Below, piece by piece: positions 1 through 9,805 of a DNA stretch of 32,142 nt. Origin of the DNA: Eubacterium sp. (GTDB lineage: Bacteria; Bacillota; Clostridia; Lachnospirales; Lachnospiraceae); contig JALENH010000005.1 in the NCBI GenBank assembly GCA_022767895.1, forward strand, positions 1 to 32,142. Reading direction: 5' to 3'. The notes beneath the pieces are model-generated. The model was not told where the DNA came from. It saw nothing but the letters and a program-made list of their open reading frames with translations, and searched no databases. Both the position numbers and the translations under genes were made by a program. The stretch's first letter is position 1. Every line of letters begins with the position of its first letter.

Positions 1-186
1 GTCTTCTTGAAAATAGATTCCCTTCGGAACATCGGCAGATGGATGATTCCTGAAGGCGATGTATCTATTTTTGTCGGGCCCAATTTTACCCCGGCAGAGA
101 TTAATCGGGAACGCTGTTCGGTGAAGGAAGTTGTATCATACACAAGGGAGCAGATTCTGCATCTACAGGAGATGTCCTCTAGTTGA
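1..186 (+). CDS. C-terminal fragment of an unidentified protein, possibly a PlsC-like acyltransferase
   Basis: An open frame enters from the left edge and ends at TGA 184-186, leaving 61 residues. The stretch VSIFVGPNFTPAEIN followed by a helix ending in QILHLQEM resembles the last strand and helix of 1-acyl-glycerol-3-phosphate acyltransferases, where an 'iGkPi' strand precedes the final helix. This is weak pattern similarity only, because the catalytic HX4D motif would lie outside the window. The stop codon overlaps the -35 box of the alaS promoter, so the two genes abut closely but alaS has its own start signal. Confidence 0.4.
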   Translation, partial: VFLKIDSLRNIGRWMIPEGDVSIFVGPNFTPAEINRERCSVKEVVSYTREQILHLQEMSSS

Positions 187-211
187 CATTTGCTGTCAAA
201 AAAATTATAAT
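183..211 (+). promoter_or_regulatory. alaS promoter with a palindrome over the -35 box
   Basis: TTGACA (183-188), a 17-base spacer and TATAAT (206-211) make a perfect consensus promoter. The -35 box is the left arm of a perfect inverted repeat, TTGACA-TTTGC-TGTCAA (183-199), which could be an operator. Transcription should begin near 218. That leaves under 30 bases of leader before GTG 247, too short for a T-box riboswitch. Confidence 0.75.
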
Positions 212-246
212 TATAATAGTGAAGACACATATAGGAGGCAAATTAC

Positions 247-2889
247 GTGAAACCATATGGATTAAACGAATTACGCAAAAGGTATCTGGAATTTTTTGAG
301 AGTAAAGGACATTTGGCAATGCCTAGTTTTTCTCTTGTTCCGGAGAACGATAAGAGTTTGTTGCTGATTAATGCTGGAATGGCTCCTCTGAAACCATATT
401 TTACCGGGCAGGAGATTCCGCCGAGAAGACGGGTTACGACTTGTCAGAAGTGTATTCGCACCGGTGATATTGAAAATGTGGGAAAGACGGCCAGACATGG
501 AACATTTTTTGAAATGCTTGGTAATTTCTCGTTTGGAGATTATTTTAAGCATGAGGCGATTGCCTGGTCATGGGAGTTCCTGACAGAAGTTTTGGAAATT
601 CCGGCAGATCGATTATATCCATCGGTCTATGAGGAAGATGATGAGGCATTTGATATCTGGAATAAAGAAATCGGTATCGAGAAGGATCGCATTTTCCGTT
701 TTGGGAAAGAAGATAATTTCTGGGAGCATGGTGCAGGCCCCTGTGGACCGTGTTCGGAGATTTACTTTGATCGCGGCGAGAAATATGGCTGTGGAAAACC
801 AGGGTGCACGGTAGGTTGTGAGTGTGACCGGTATATTGAGATTTGGAATAACGTTTTTACCCAGTTCGAGAATGATGGGAATGGGAATTATACGGAATTG
901 GAAAACAAGAACATTGATACTGGTATGGGCTTGGAGCGTCTGGCAACCGTGATGCAAGATGTGGATTCCATTTTTGATGTGGATACAATCAAGGCAATCC
1001 GGGACAAGGTATGCGAATTTGCTGGCGTAACCTATGGACAGGTTTATAAGCAGGATGTTTCCATCCGTGTGATTACCGATCATATCCGCTCTGTAACCTT
1101 TATGGTTTCGGATGGTATTACTCCGTCAAATGAGGGAAGAGGTTATGTGCTTCGACGCCTTTTGCGTCGTGCCGCCCGCCATGGCAGACTGCTGGGAATT
1201 CAGGGTGAGTTTCTTGCAGAACTGAGTAAGACGGTTATTGCAGAATCCCACATGGGATATCCGGAACTGGCAGACCGTCAGGATTACATTCTGAAATTGA
1301 TTACAGTGGAGGAACAGAATTTTAACAAGACCATCGATCAAGGTCTGGCTATTCTAAATGACATGATGGCAGAACTGGAGAAAAGCAGCAGTAAAGTTTT
1401 GTCCGGTGATAATACGTTCAAATTGTATGATACGTATGGATTCCCGATGGATCTTACCATTGAAATTCTGGAAGAAAAGGGATTCACTGTTGACGAGGAT
1501 GGATTCCATGCAGCTATGGAAAATCAGAGGCAGACAGCTCGGGAGGCCCGTGAAACGACAAATTATATGGGGGCAGACGTGACAATTTATCAGTCAATTG
1601 ATGCCTCTGTTGAAAGTGCTTTTGTTGGTTACGACAGATTGCAGCACGAATCAACGGTTACAGTGCTTACTACCCAAGATGCTCTTGTGGATGAGCTAAA
1701 AGCCGGAGAAGAAGGTACCATTCTTGTGGAGGAGACTCCGATGTATGCCACCATGGGTGGACAGGTTGCTGATACTGGTGTGATTAAATCCCCGGAGGGA
1801 ACCTTTGTTGTGGAAGATGTCATCAAACTCCAGGGAACCAAGATTGGTCATGTGGGCCGTGTGACGGAGGGGACAATCCGAAAAGGAGAGAAAGTTGTAC
1901 TTTCCGTGGATGAAGAGAGAAGAAACTTGACGGCAAACAACCACAGTGCCACTCATTTGATGCAGAAAGCTTTACGGATGGTTCTTGGAAATCATGTAGA
2001 GCAGAAAGGATCTCTTGTAGATAAGGATAAACTGAGATTTGACTTTACCCATTTTTCTCCAATGACAGCAGAAGAAATTGCTCAGGTGGAAGAAATTGTT
2101 AATAAAGAAATTACAGCAGGCCTTGATGTGGTTACCAAGGAAATGTCTATTGAGGATGCTAAGAAAACAGGAGCCATGGCGTTGTTTGGAGAAAAGTATG
2201 GTGAAGTTGTACGGGTTGTTCAGATGGGTGAGTTCAGTTCTGAGCTTTGTGGCGGAACACATGTGAGCAACACGAGAAATATTTCTGCTTTCAAGATTAT
2301 TTCTGAAAGCGGCGTGGCAGCGGGTGTTCGCCGTATTGAGGCACTGACAGGAAGTGCTCTGTATCAGTATTATAATACGATGGAGAAAGAGCTGTTGGAA
2401 GTTTCCAGACTGTTGAAATCAACACCGGCTGATGCGGCAGCAAAAGTAACTTCTTTGCAGGAGGAAGTGAAACAACTGCAAAAGGAAAATGACAAGTTGA
2501 AAGCGAAACTTGCGAAAGAGGCTGCCGGTGATATCTTGTCTGATGCCGTAGAAGTGAATGGAATCCAGATTCTGGCAAAGCAGCTTACGGATGTTGATAT
2601 GAATGGCATGCGTGATCTGGGTGATGAGGCAAAACAAAAACTGGGAGAGACATTCCTTGTATTTGCCTGTGAAGCTGGAGGAAAAGCTAATCTAATTGCC
2701 ATGGCAACGGATGCGGCCATGAAGAAGGGCGCCCATGCCGGTAATCTGATTAAAGAGATTGCATCGATTGTCGGTGGCGGCGGAGGAGGCCGTCCCAATA
2801 TGGCTCAGGCTGGCGGAAAAAATCCTGCTGCGATTCAGGAGGCACTGGAGCGGGCAGTGGTTGTTATGAAAGAACAAATTAAACAATAA
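247..2889 (+). CDS. alaS: Alanine--tRNA ligase
   Basis: Charges tRNA-Ala with alanine in the cytoplasm and clears mischarged seryl- or glycyl-tRNA. The 880 residues match the usual length (about 875). The N-terminal class II catalytic core shows [15 protein letters not shown] near residue 41, and the tRNA-recognition part has [17 protein letters not shown]. The editing domain has the zinc motif HSATH (H565, H569) and CGGTH (C668, H672). A coiled coil and the C-Ala domain ([15 protein letters not shown]) end the protein. The start is GTG 247, with AGGAGG at 233-238 eight bases upstream. The chemoreceptor gene follows after 17 bases and is probably cotranscribed. Nothing is missing or truncated. 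Confidence 0.98.
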   Translation: MKPYGLNELRKRYLEFFESKGHLAMPSFSLVPENDKSLLLINAGMAPLKPYFTGQEIPPRRRVTTCQKCIRTGDIENVGKTARHGTFFEMLGNFSFGDYFKHEAIAWSWEFLTEVLEIPADRLYPSVYEEDDEAFDIWNKEIGIEKDRIFRFGKEDNFWEHGAGPCGPCSEIYFDRGEKYGCGKPGCTVGCECDRYIEIWNNVFTQFENDGNGNYTELENKNIDTGMGLERLATVMQDVDSIFDVDTIKAIRDKVCEFAGVTYGQVYKQDVSIRVITDHIRSVTFMVSDGITPSNEGRGYVLRRLLRRAARHGRLLGIQGEFLAELSKTVIAESHMGYPELADRQDYILKLITVEEQNFNKTIDQGLAILNDMMAELEKSSSKVLSGDNTFKLYDTYGFPMDLTIEILEEKGFTVDEDGFHAAMENQRQTAREARETTNYMGADVTIYQSIDASVESAFVGYDRLQHESTVTVLTTQDALVDELKAGEEGTILVEETPMYATMGGQVADTGVIKSPEGTFVVEDVIKLQGTKIGHVGRVTEGTIRKGEKVVLSVDEERRNLTANNHSATHLMQKALRMVLGNHVEQKGSLVDKDKLRFDFTHFSPMTAEEIAQVEEIVNKEITAGLDVVTKEMSIEDAKKTGAMALFGEKYGEVVRVVQMGEFSSELCGGTHVSNTRNISAFKIISESGVAAGVRRIEALTGSALYQYYNTMEKELLEVSRLLKSTPADAAAKVTSLQEEVKQLQKENDKLKAKLAKEAAGDILSDAVEVNGIQILAKQLTDVDMNGMRDLGDEAKQKLGETFLVFACEAGGKANLIAMATDAAMKKGAHAGNLIKEIASIVGGGGGGRPNMAQAGGKNPAAIQEALERAVVVMKEQIKQ

Positions 2890-2906
2890 GGACGGAGGAT
2901 GAAAAA

Positions 2907-4604
2907 ATGAAAAGTAGCAAAGACAAAGTAAGGTTTTTTAGTAAAATTAGTTTCAAGGTGGTTTTGATTATAGCATTGGCTGGGGCTCTTATTTCCACGC
3001 TGACTATGGTTATGACAGTTCCGCGCAGTACTACCCAGGTGGAGAATATGACCAAGAATGAGATGATCAGTCTTGTTAAGGCATATGCGACAGATCTGAA
3101 TGATAAACTGATTGAAAAAAGTGTTTTATCTTATGATGGATATGCCAATCTTTTGAAGGATGTCAAAGTTTCAGGATTAGGCACATCCTATGCGTATCTG
3201 GTTGACAGTGATGGGATTATGCGGTTTCACCCAACGGAATCCAAAGTGGGAAAATCCGTGGAAAATGTGGCAGTGAAAGATGTGGTGGCGAGACTGAAAA
3301 AAGGAGAGAATGTGGGACGTGACTTTGTATCTTATGAATACAAAGGTGAGATGAAATATGCTGCGTATGAGGTTCTCACTGACAAGAGCATATTGATTAT
3401 TACGGCAGATGAGGCAGATGCTATGTCAGTACCTCGTTCTCTATGGTTACGCGGTATTGTAGTAGCCTTGATTGGTATTGTAATTAGTGTTCTAGTCGGT
3501 TTGTTTGCTGTAATTCTGATTATACGTCCACTGATCCGACTGACGGATGTGATTGACGAGACATCGGAACTTGATTTTACGGATGACACAAAGGTAAAAG
3601 AAATCGCACAAAGACATGATGAAGTTGGCCTTATGGGAAAAGCAGTTTATCGTATGAGAGAAAGTCTGCGTGAAAGTGTAATCAGCTTACAGACGGCAAG
3701 TGAGAAAATTTATCAGGAAGTTGCCAAAGTTAATGATGTCAGTGTGAAAATTCGTGAGCAGTGTATGGATAATTCTGCTACGACGGAGCAGCTGGCAGCT
3801 GGTATGCAGGAGACATCAGCAACTACTGCTACGATTACGCAGAATATTGGCGATATGAAGAATGGAGCAGCCGACATTTCCCGCCTGTCTATGGATGGTG
3901 TGAAGTTGTCAGGCGAGATTTCTGAGAGAGCAACTTCTCTTGGTGAATCTGCAAACGATGCAACATTACGTGCAACGGATATGTATGATACCATCAAAAA
4001 GCAGGTGAAGAAAGCAGTGGATGCTGCTGATTGCGTGAAACAGATTAATGAGATGACAGAATCTATTATGCAGATTTCTTCCCAGACAAGTCTGCTGGCG
4101 CTAAATGCTTCGATTGAAGCTGCCCGTGCAGGGGAAGCTGGAAAAGGTTTTGCTGTGGTTGCTTCTGAGATTAGTAAACTTGCCAATGAGACATCAGATT
4201 CCGTAACAAGTATTAATGAAATTGTAACAGAAGTTAATTCTTCTGTTGACGAGATGGTACATAGCATGGAGGATACCACAAAATTCCTGGATGAGGTGGT
4301 ACTGCAAGACTATGATCAGTTCAAGGCCATTAGCGACCAGTATAATAACGATGCTGATGTGGTGAAGACCAGTATGGAAAATGTAGAGAATGCAGTTGTC
4401 ACCCTGACGGATGCGATTGCAGTTATTGCTGATGCCATCAGCGGTATCAATTCGACGATTGATGAGTCCACAGTTGGTGTTACCGATATTGCAGAAAAGA
4501 CAGGTACGGTTGTTACGGAGACTGCTGAAAATGCGGATCTCGTAGATGCCTGCATGGAATCAGTAGAAGAACTGGAGAAGATTGCGAAGAGATTTTCACT
4601 TTAA
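2907..4604 (+). CDS. Methyl-accepting chemotaxis protein with a Cache-type sensor
   Basis: A 565-residue transmembrane chemoreceptor. A first membrane helix (about residues 13-33) is followed by an outside sensor of about 140 residues. The segment [18 protein letters not shown] in it is typical of single Cache domains. The second membrane helix is at about 180-206, then a HAMP segment ([18 protein letters not shown]). The cytoplasmic signalling coiled coil has the conserved hairpin tip [18 protein letters not shown] near residues 390-410, which contacts CheA and CheW. No C-terminal CheR/CheB tethering pentapeptide is present. GGAGG at 2894-2898 supports the ATG. It lies 17 bases after alaS and no chemotaxis kinase genes are nearby, so it is an orphan receptor. 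The ligand cannot be read from sequence. Confidence 0.93.
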   Translation: MKSSKDKVRFFSKISFKVVLIIALAGALISTLTMVMTVPRSTTQVENMTKNEMISLVKAYATDLNDKLIEKSVLSYDGYANLLKDVKVSGLGTSYAYLVDSDGIMRFHPTESKVGKSVENVAVKDVVARLKKGENVGRDFVSYEYKGEMKYAAYEVLTDKSILIITADEADAMSVPRSLWLRGIVVALIGIVISVLVGLFAVILIIRPLIRLTDVIDETSELDFTDDTKVKEIAQRHDEVGLMGKAVYRMRESLRESVISLQTASEKIYQEVAKVNDVSVKIREQCMDNSATTEQLAAGMQETSATTATITQNIGDMKNGAADISRLSMDGVKLSGEISERATSLGESANDATLRATDMYDTIKKQVKKAVDAADCVKQINEMTESIMQISSQTSLLALNASIEAARAGEAGKGFAVVASEISKLANETSDSVTSINEIVTEVNSSVDEMVHSMEDTTKFLDEVVLQDYDQFKAISDQYNNDADVVKTSMENVENAVVTLTDAIAVIADAISGINSTIDESTVGVTDIAEKTGTVVTETAENADLVDACMESVEELEKIAKRFSL

Positions 4605-4620
4605 TTGAAAAAAACGATAG

Positions 4621-4675
4621 AAAAGAAGGAAGGATTCACTGAACAAGTTGCTTGTGAGGGAACCTTCCTTCTTTT
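4621..4675. terminator. Bidirectional terminator between the chemoreceptor gene and but
   Basis: AAAAGAAGGAAGG (4621-4633) is complementary to CCTTCCTTCTTTT (4663-4675), and a smaller hairpin, ACAAG-TTG-CTTGT (4643-4655), sits in the loop. The A-rich left and T-rich right flanks give a U-tract in both directions, as fits two converging genes. Confidence 0.85.
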
Positions 4676-4711
4676 GGCTAATGAAAAGCTTTTTTGCCGT
4701 GGAAAACAGAA

Positions 4712-6046
4712 TTAGCGGTTGCTTCTCCGCCAGATATTCATTTTCTCAGCTTCTTTTATCAGATTATCACGGAAATCCGGATGGGCAATGCTAATCAGAG
4801 CTTCTGCTCGCTGCCATGTGGACAATCCTTTCAGATTTACCATACCATATTCGGTTACTACATACATTGTATTAGCACGGGTGTCCGTTACGATGGAGCC
4901 ATTGGCAAGGGTTGGACGGATGCGGGATTGCAGTTCGCCCTGCTTGTTTTTGAAAGTAGAAGAGAGGCAGATAAAACTTTTGCCGCCCTTTGATTTATAA
5001 GCGCCTAGGACAAAGTCCAGCTGTCCGCCGGCGCCGCTTATGTTTTTTGTCCCTGCGGATTCGGCATTTACCTGACCGAAGAGGTCAATGTCTACGGCGT
5101 TATTGATGGAGATGAAATTGTCATGGGCAGAAATAACATCAATTTCATTGGCGTAATCCACCGGTACACTCATGCATTCCGGATTGTTGTCGAGATAATC
5201 ATACAGCTTTTTCGTTCCGGCTGCAAAAGCGTAGACCTGGCGTCCCTTGTTAATGTTCTTTTTGGAACCGTTGATTTTACCGGCTTTTGCAATGTCGACA
5301 AAAGCATCGACATACATTTCTGTATGAACTCCCAGATCTTTTAAATCGGAATCTGCAATCAAAGAACCAACGGCATTTGGCATACCACCGATACCAAGCT
5401 GAAGGCAGGCACCATTTGGAATCTGCTCTACAATTTGCTTTGCAACAGCCTGATCTACTTCGGTTGCAGCAGCGCCGCCACCCATCTCTGCCATTGGCGG
5501 GTTATCCCCTTCAATAATCATATCAACTTTGGAGATGTGGATTCCGTTTTCAAAGCCACCGAGACATCTTGGTATATTTTCATTTACCTCTACGATGATG
5601 CATTTGGAGCGCTCACATGCAGCACTCAGATGGGAAGCGCTCGGGCCAAAGTTGAAGTATCCATGTTCATCCATTGGAGCCACCTGCATAACAGCCACAT
5701 CCACATCTTCCGGCATATCGCGATAGTAGCGTGGTAATTCGGAGTAGCGGATTGGTGCATAGAAGGAAAAACCTTTAGCGACCGCTTTTCTCTCGATTCC
5801 GCCCATGTGCCAGGAATTCCATGTCATATGGGCTGCCGGGTCATCAATTTTAAAAATTTCCGGTTCCCACATCAGGATTCCTCCACGGAAATTCACATTT
5901 GTCAGTTCCGGCAGCCGCTCTGCCATGGCCTTGTCAAAGGCAACCGGTGTGGTAGTTGTCCAGCCATAGTCTACCCAGTCCCCGGATTTGACAACAGCCG
6001 CTGCTTCTTTGGCAGTTGTCAGCTTGCTCTTATATAATTCGTTCAT
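4712..6046 (-). CDS. but: Butyryl-CoA:acetate CoA-transferase
   Basis: Moves CoA from butyryl-CoA to acetate, releasing butyrate and acetyl-CoA, the last step of butyrate formation in many Lachnospiraceae. At 444 residues it fits the acetyl-CoA hydrolase/transferase family. It carries [55 protein letters not shown] and [17 protein letters not shown], which I recognise from Roseburia-type But proteins. Glu243 (GVHTEM) is the likely catalytic residue, by analogy with Glu238 of 4-hydroxybutyrate CoA-transferase. A longer open frame exists upstream, but MNELYKSK is preceded by GGAGG ten bases away and matches family N-termini, so 6046 is taken as the start. It diverges from the coaD-butyrate operon. 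A closely related 4-hydroxybutyrate or propionyl-CoA transferase is possible but less likely given the neighbours. Confidence 0.93.
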   Translation of the reverse strand: MNELYKSKLTTAKEAAAVVKSGDWVDYGWTTTTPVAFDKAMAERLPELTNVNFRGGILMWEPEIFKIDDPAAHMTWNSWHMGGIERKAVAKGFSFYAPIRYSELPRYYRDMPEDVDVAVMQVAPMDEHGYFNFGPSASHLSAACERSKCIIVEVNENIPRCLGGFENGIHISKVDMIIEGDNPPMAEMGGGAAATEVDQAVAKQIVEQIPNGACLQLGIGGMPNAVGSLIADSDLKDLGVHTEMYVDAFVDIAKAGKINGSKKNINKGRQVYAFAAGTKKLYDYLDNNPECMSVPVDYANEIDVISAHDNFISINNAVDIDLFGQVNAESAGTKNISGAGGQLDFVLGAYKSKGGKSFICLSSTFKNKQGELQSRIRPTLANGSIVTDTRANTMYVVTEYGMVNLKGLSTWQRAEALISIAHPDFRDNLIKEAEKMNIWRRSNR

Positions 6047-6095
6047 CTTGCTAAAACCTCCATTCTGAAAAAAGTTACTATATAACAGTGTTTCT

Positions 6096-6124
6096 ATTTT
6101 AGCATTATCCGCAATTGTGGTCAA
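6096..6124 (-). promoter_or_regulatory. Promoter of but
   Basis: On the minus strand, TTGACC (6124-6119), a 17-base spacer and TAAAAT (6101-6096) lie about 50 bases upstream of the but start. The spacer contains a near-palindrome, CCACAATTGCGG. Confidence 0.7.
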
Positions 6125-6178
6125 GTAGACGGAAAAAAGAACAGGTACCATTCATCACAGAAAATTCACTAAAAAACT

Positions 6179-6196
6179 TTGTTAAATTGTTGACAA
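6179..6196. promoter_or_regulatory. Putative Rex operator upstream of coaD and the butyrate operon
   Basis: TTGTTAAATTGTTGACAA differs at one position from the clostridial Rex consensus TTGTTAA-N4-TTAACAA. It covers the whole -35 box of the coaD promoter (6190-6195), the expected place for a repressor that leaves DNA when NADH is high. The site is seen directly. Rex binding is inferred, and no rex gene lies in the window. Confidence 0.65.
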
Positions 6197-6218
6197 TATA
6201 CCCTTGTTTTGTTATGAT
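6190..6218 (+). promoter_or_regulatory. Promoter of coaD and probably of the butyrate operon
   Basis: TTGACA (6190-6195), a 17-base spacer and TATGAT (6213-6218). The leader to ATG 6282 is about 57 bases. No convincing promoter was found in the 50 bases between coaD and thl, so this may drive all seven genes. Confidence 0.75.
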
Positions 6219-6281
6219 AAATACGTGTTGGAAAATCGAAACAGGCAGGTTGTTCCGTCAATCTGCAGATGGGAAGGGAAC

Positions 6282-6770
6282 ATGATAAAAGCAATATATC
6301 CCGGCAGCTTTGATCCGGTTACATATGGTCACCTGGATATTATAAAACGTGCTTCCAAAGTTGTGGATGAACTGATTATTGGAGTGTTGGTGAATCAGAA
6401 GAAAAAGCCGCTTTTTTCCATGGAAGAGAGAATGGAGTTGTTGCGGGAGACAACAAAGGAATACAGTAATGTGACGGTGAAGACCTTTGAGGGACTGACA
6501 ATTGACTTTGCCAGAAAGAATGAGGCAAAGCTGATTATTCGTGGACTTCGCGCCGTGACTGATTTTGAATCGGAGATGCAGATTGCCCAGACCAATCACA
6601 GTATTGAGCCGGAGATTGATACGATGTTTTTTACAACCAGTCTGGAATATGCATTTTTGAGTTCCACTATTGCAAAGGAAGTGGCATTCTATGGATCCGA
6701 TGTGTCGAAACTTGTACCGCCGGTAGTGGCTGAGGCATTTCGGAAGAAATATGATCATGAACTGCAGTAG
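6282..6770 (+). CDS. coaD: Phosphopantetheine adenylyltransferase
   Basis: Transfers AMP from ATP to 4'-phosphopantetheine, giving dephospho-CoA, the penultimate step of CoA synthesis. The 162 residues are normal for CoaD. The N-terminal nucleotidyltransferase signature YPGSFDPVTYGH includes the TxGH motif (H17). RGLRAVTDFESEMQIAQTN and the C-terminal LSSTIAKEVA are also typical. An upstream in-frame ATG at 6204 falls between the promoter boxes, so MIKAIYPG at 6282 is taken as the start, behind the purine-rich GGGAAGGGAA. The gene lies 50 bases ahead of thl with no terminator between them, which places CoA synthesis in the same unit as a pathway that runs on CoA thioesters. Confidence 0.96.
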   Translation: MIKAIYPGSFDPVTYGHLDIIKRASKVVDELIIGVLVNQKKKPLFSMEERMELLRETTKEYSNVTVKTFEGLTIDFARKNEAKLIIRGLRAVTDFESEMQIAQTNHSIEPEIDTMFFTTSLEYAFLSSTIAKEVAFYGSDVSKLVPPVVAEAFRKKYDHELQ

Positions 6771-6820
6771 CAGTAATGATAGATAAGTAACAGTAAAATA
6801 TTTTTAAGGAGGATATATTC

Positions 6821-8005
6821 ATGTCTAAAAAAGTTGTATTAGCAGGTGCTTGTCGTACAGCGATTGGTAAGATGGGTGGTGCCCTGAGCACAACTCCTGC
6901 ACCGAAACTGGGTTCTATTGTAATTGAAGAGGCTCTGAAGAGAGCAGGCGTTCCAAAGGATGCTGTTGACCATGTATACATGGGTTGTGTTATTCAGGCA
7001 GGTCTTGGACAGAACGTAGCTCGTCAGGCTTCCATCGGAGCAGGACTTCCGATTGAGACAACTGCAGTTACGGTGAACGTTGTATGTGGTTCCGGTCTGA
7101 ACTGTGTAAACATGGCAGCTCAGATGATTCAGGCAGGAGATGCTGATATCGTAGTAGCAGGTGGTATGGAGAACATGTCCATGGCTCCTTATGCAGCTAT
7201 GAATGGTCGTTTTGGTTACCGTATGAACAATGGCACTCTGGTAGACACCATGGTAAACGATGCATTGTGGGATGCATTTAACCAGTATCATATGATGATT
7301 ACTGCTGAGAACGTAGCAGACCAGTATGGAATTACCCGTGAGGAACTGGATGAGTTCTCTGCCAACAGCCAGCAGAAATGTGAAGCCGCTATCGCAGCAG
7401 GTAAGTTCAAAGATGAGATTGTTCCGGTTGAAATCAAATCCAGAAAGAAAACAATCGTATTTGATACCGATGAGGGTCCACGTCCTGGTACAACAGCAGA
7501 GGGACTTGGTGCACTGAAATGCTGCTCCGGCAAAGAGGGCGGTGTTGTTACAGCTGGTAACGCTTCCGGTATTAACGATGGTGCTGCTGCAATCGTTGTA
7601 ATGAGCGAAGAGAAAGCCAAAGAACTTGGTGTTACACCGATGGCAACATTCGTAGCCGGTGCTCTTGGCGGTGTTGATCCGAAAATCATGGGTGTTGGCC
7701 CGGTTGCTTCTACCAAGAAAGTATTTGCAAAGACCGGCCTGACAATTGACGATATGGATTTGATCGAGGCAAATGAGGCATTTGCTGCACAGTCCATCGC
7801 AGTAGGACGTGATTTGAACTTTGATCTTTCCAAACTGAATGTAAATGGTGGTGCCATTGCACTTGGACATCCGGTAGGTGCCAGTGGATGCCGTATTCTT
7901 GTTACTCTGCTTCATGAGATGCAGAAACAGGATGCGAAAAAAGGTCTGGCAACACTTTGTATCGGTGGTGGAATGGGATGTTCCACAATCGTTGAGAGAG
8001 ACTAA
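6821..8005 (+). CDS. thlA: Acetyl-CoA acetyltransferase (thiolase)
   Basis: Condenses two acetyl-CoA to acetoacetyl-CoA, the first committed step of butyrate synthesis. It has 394 residues, the normal length. The acyl-accepting cysteine is C89 ([10 protein letters not shown]), the catalytic histidine H350 is in [14 protein letters not shown], and the second cysteine C380 is in [16 protein letters not shown] is the usual thiolase loop. AAGGAGG (6806-6812) lies eight bases before the ATG. It is first of the six contiguous butyrate genes, in the order thl-crt-hbd-bcd-etfB-etfA. An 11-bp hairpin separates it from crt. Confidence 0.97.
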   Translation: MSKKVVLAGACRTAIGKMGGALSTTPAPKLGSIVIEEALKRAGVPKDAVDHVYMGCVIQAGLGQNVARQASIGAGLPIETTAVTVNVVCGSGLNCVNMAAQMIQAGDADIVVAGGMENMSMAPYAAMNGRFGYRMNNGTLVDTMVNDALWDAFNQYHMMITAENVADQYGITREELDEFSANSQQKCEAAIAAGKFKDEIVPVEIKSRKKTIVFDTDEGPRPGTTAEGLGALKCCSGKEGGVVTAGNASGINDGAAAIVVMSEEKAKELGVTPMATFVAGALGGVDPKIMGVGPVASTKKVFAKTGLTIDDMDLIEANEAFAAQSIAVGRDLNFDLSKLNVNGGAIALGHPVGASGCRILVTLLHEMQKQDAKKGLATLCIGGGMGCSTIVERD

Positions 8006-8017
8006 TCAATATCATGG

Positions 8018-8045
8018 AACTGGCCGGTTCTTACACCGGTCAGTT
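8018..8045 (+). other. Intercistronic hairpin between thl and crt
   Basis: AACTGGCCGGT (8018-8028) pairs with ACCGGTCAGTT (8035-8045) over 11 bp with one G-T pair and a six-base loop. Only TTTATAT follows, so it is a poor terminator. It may instead protect the 3' end of thl mRNA or partly attenuate crt and the genes after it. Confidence 0.7.
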
Positions 8046-8086
8046 TATATGTCAAAGAGACAAAATAGAAACAGGAGGTTTTTTCA

Positions 8087-8878
8087 ATGGAATTCATAAC
8101 ATATGAAGTGGAAGGACAGGTAGGAATCATTACCATCAATCGTCCAAAGGCTTTGAACGCATTGAACAGTACTGTGTTGGATGAACTGAATGAGACACTG
8201 GATGCTGTAGATCAGAACGAAATCCGCTGTCTGATTCTCACCGGTGCAGGCGAGAAGTCTTTTGTAGCCGGTGCGGATATCGGTGAAATGAGTACGCTGA
8301 CAAAGGCAGAGGGTGAGGCATTTGGCAAAAAGGGAAATGATGTGTTCCGCAAACTGGAGACATTCCCGATTCCTGTCATTGCTGCCGTAAACGGTTTTGC
8401 ACTGGGTGGTGGCTGCGAGATTTCCATGAGCTGTGATATCCGTATTTGTTCAGACAACGCTGTTTTCGGCCAGCCGGAAGTAGGACTTGGTATTACACCT
8501 GGTTTTGGTGGTACCCAGAGACTGGCTCGTCTGGTAAGCCCGGGTATGGCAAAACAGATGATTTATACGGCACGCAACATCAAAGCAGAGGAGGCTTACC
8601 GTATTGGCCTCGTAAATGCTGTATATCCGCAGGAAGAGCTGATGCCGGCAGCAAAGAAGATGGCAGCTGGTATTGCTATGCAGGCTCCGATTGCTGTGCG
8701 CAATTGTAAGAAAGCCATCAATGATGGTCTTCAGGTAGATATGGATGAGGCAATTGTCATTGAGGAGAAATTATTTGGCGACTGCTTCGAGACTGAGGAT
8801 CAGAAAGCGGGAATGGGCAATTTCCTGGAAAAGGATAAAGAAAAGAAACTGAAAGTTGTTCCATTCAAAAATTGTTAA
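8087..8878 (+). CDS. crt: 3-hydroxybutyryl-CoA dehydratase (crotonase)
   Basis: Removes water from 3-hydroxybutyryl-CoA to give crotonyl-CoA. It is an enoyl-CoA hydratase/isomerase-family protein of 263 residues. The oxyanion-hole segments are SFVAGADIGEM and FALGGGCE. The two catalytic glutamates are E111 (GGGCEISMSCD) and E131 (QPEVGLGITPGFGGTQRL), both present. AGGAGG (8073-8078) supports the ATG. It sits 81 bases after thl and 58 bases before hbd within the butyrate operon, which favours short-chain crotonase over a general fatty acid hydratase. Confidence 0.96.
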   Translation: MEFITYEVEGQVGIITINRPKALNALNSTVLDELNETLDAVDQNEIRCLILTGAGEKSFVAGADIGEMSTLTKAEGEAFGKKGNDVFRKLETFPIPVIAAVNGFALGGGCEISMSCDIRICSDNAVFGQPEVGLGITPGFGGTQRLARLVSPGMAKQMIYTARNIKAEEAYRIGLVNAVYPQEELMPAAKKMAAGIAMQAPIAVRNCKKAINDGLQVDMDEAIVIEEKLFGDCFETEDQKAGMGNFLEKDKEKKLKVVPFKNC

Positions 8879-8936
8879 TCTGTGAGAAAATCCCTACAGG
8901 GGATTCGAATCAAATAAAAATGGAGGTATGTATTCA

Positions 8937-9779
8937 ATGAAAGTTGGAATTATCGGTGCAGGAACCATGGGTTCCGGTATTGCGCAGGCATTTGCGCAGA
9001 CAGAAGGTTTTGAGGTATATTTGTGTGACATCAATGAGGAATTTGCTGCAAACGGTAAAAACAAGATTGCAAAAGGTCTTGAGAAGAGAGTAGCGAAAGG
9101 CAAAATGGAGCAGGCTGCTGCAGATGCAATCCTGAACAAAATCACAACAGGTGTAAAAGATATTTGTACAGACTGTGATTTGATTGTTGAGGCTGCTCTT
9201 GAAGTTATGGATGTTAAGAAGCAGACATTCAAGGAATTGCAGGACATTGTAAAGAAAGAGGACTGCATCTTTGCTACTAATACATCATCCCTTTCTATCA
9301 CAGAAATTGGACAGGGCATCTCCCATCCGGTGATTGGTATGCACTTCTTCAATCCGGCTCCGGTTATGAAACTGGTAGAGGTTATTCGTGGTGAGAATAC
9401 AACGGATGAAGTAAATGATAAAGTAGTTGCTATTGCAAAAGAAATCGGCAAAACACCGGTTGAAGTAAAAGAAGCTGCTGGTTTTGTTGTAAACAGAATT
9501 CTGATTCCGATGATTAACGAAGCAGTTGGCATTTATGCAGATGGCGTTGCTTCCGTAGAAGGTATCGACGCTGCTATGAAGCTTGGTGCTAACCATCCAA
9601 TGGGACCTCTGGCTCTCGGTGACCTGGTAGGTCTGGATATCTGTCTGGCTATTATGGAAGTTCTTCAGGCAGAGACAGGTGATCCGAAGTATCGCCCACA
9701 TCCATTGCTGAGAAAGATGGTTCGCGCTGGCAAACTGGGAATGAAGACCGGTATCGGTTTCTATGATTATTCCAAATAA
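8937..9779 (+). CDS. hbd: 3-hydroxybutyryl-CoA dehydrogenase
   Basis: Reduces acetoacetyl-CoA to 3-hydroxybutyryl-CoA with NAD(P)H. The N-terminal Rossmann fold has GAGTMGSG at residues 7-14. The catalytic His-Glu pair is H136 (GMHFFNPAP) and E148 (MKLVEV), followed by the helical C-terminal domain ([32 protein letters not shown]). Two in-frame ATGs exist. The one at 8928 lies one base after GGAGG (8922-8926), too close to be used, so 8937 is chosen, with a ten-base spacing and 280 residues. It is the third gene of the butyrate block. Confidence 0.96.
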   Translation: MKVGIIGAGTMGSGIAQAFAQTEGFEVYLCDINEEFAANGKNKIAKGLEKRVAKGKMEQAAADAILNKITTGVKDICTDCDLIVEAALEVMDVKKQTFKELQDIVKKEDCIFATNTSSLSITEIGQGISHPVIGMHFFNPAPVMKLVEVIRGENTTDEVNDKVVAIAKEIGKTPVEVKEAAGFVVNRILIPMINEAVGIYADGVASVEGIDAAMKLGANHPMGPLALGDLVGLDICLAIMEVLQAETGDPKYRPHPLLRKMVRAGKLGMKTGIGFYDYSK

Positions 9780-9805
9780 TTTGATAGAAAGGAGTTCATG
9801 GTATC

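Noticed and set aside
190-246. Possible T-box riboswitch ahead of alaS
   Set aside because: The leader is under 30 bases after the promoter and shows no T-box sequence.
4694-5737. Several short plus-strand frames across the CoA-transferase gene
   Set aside because: The minus-strand frame has the whole CoA-transferase family pattern and its own promoter. The plus-strand frames show no motifs.
4712-6151. Longer CoA-transferase start at 6151
   Set aside because: The extra 35 residues read across the promoter boxes and lack family similarity. GGAGG fits the start at 6046.
6839-7915. A 358-codon open frame antisense to the thiolase gene
   Set aside because: It is a shadow of the thiolase coding sequence, rich in Cys, His and Asn, with no family resemblance.
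8887-8905. Small hairpin AATCCC/GGGATT between crt and hbd
   Set aside because: Six base pairs with a five-base loop and no T-run is too weak to call a terminator, and it may be chance.
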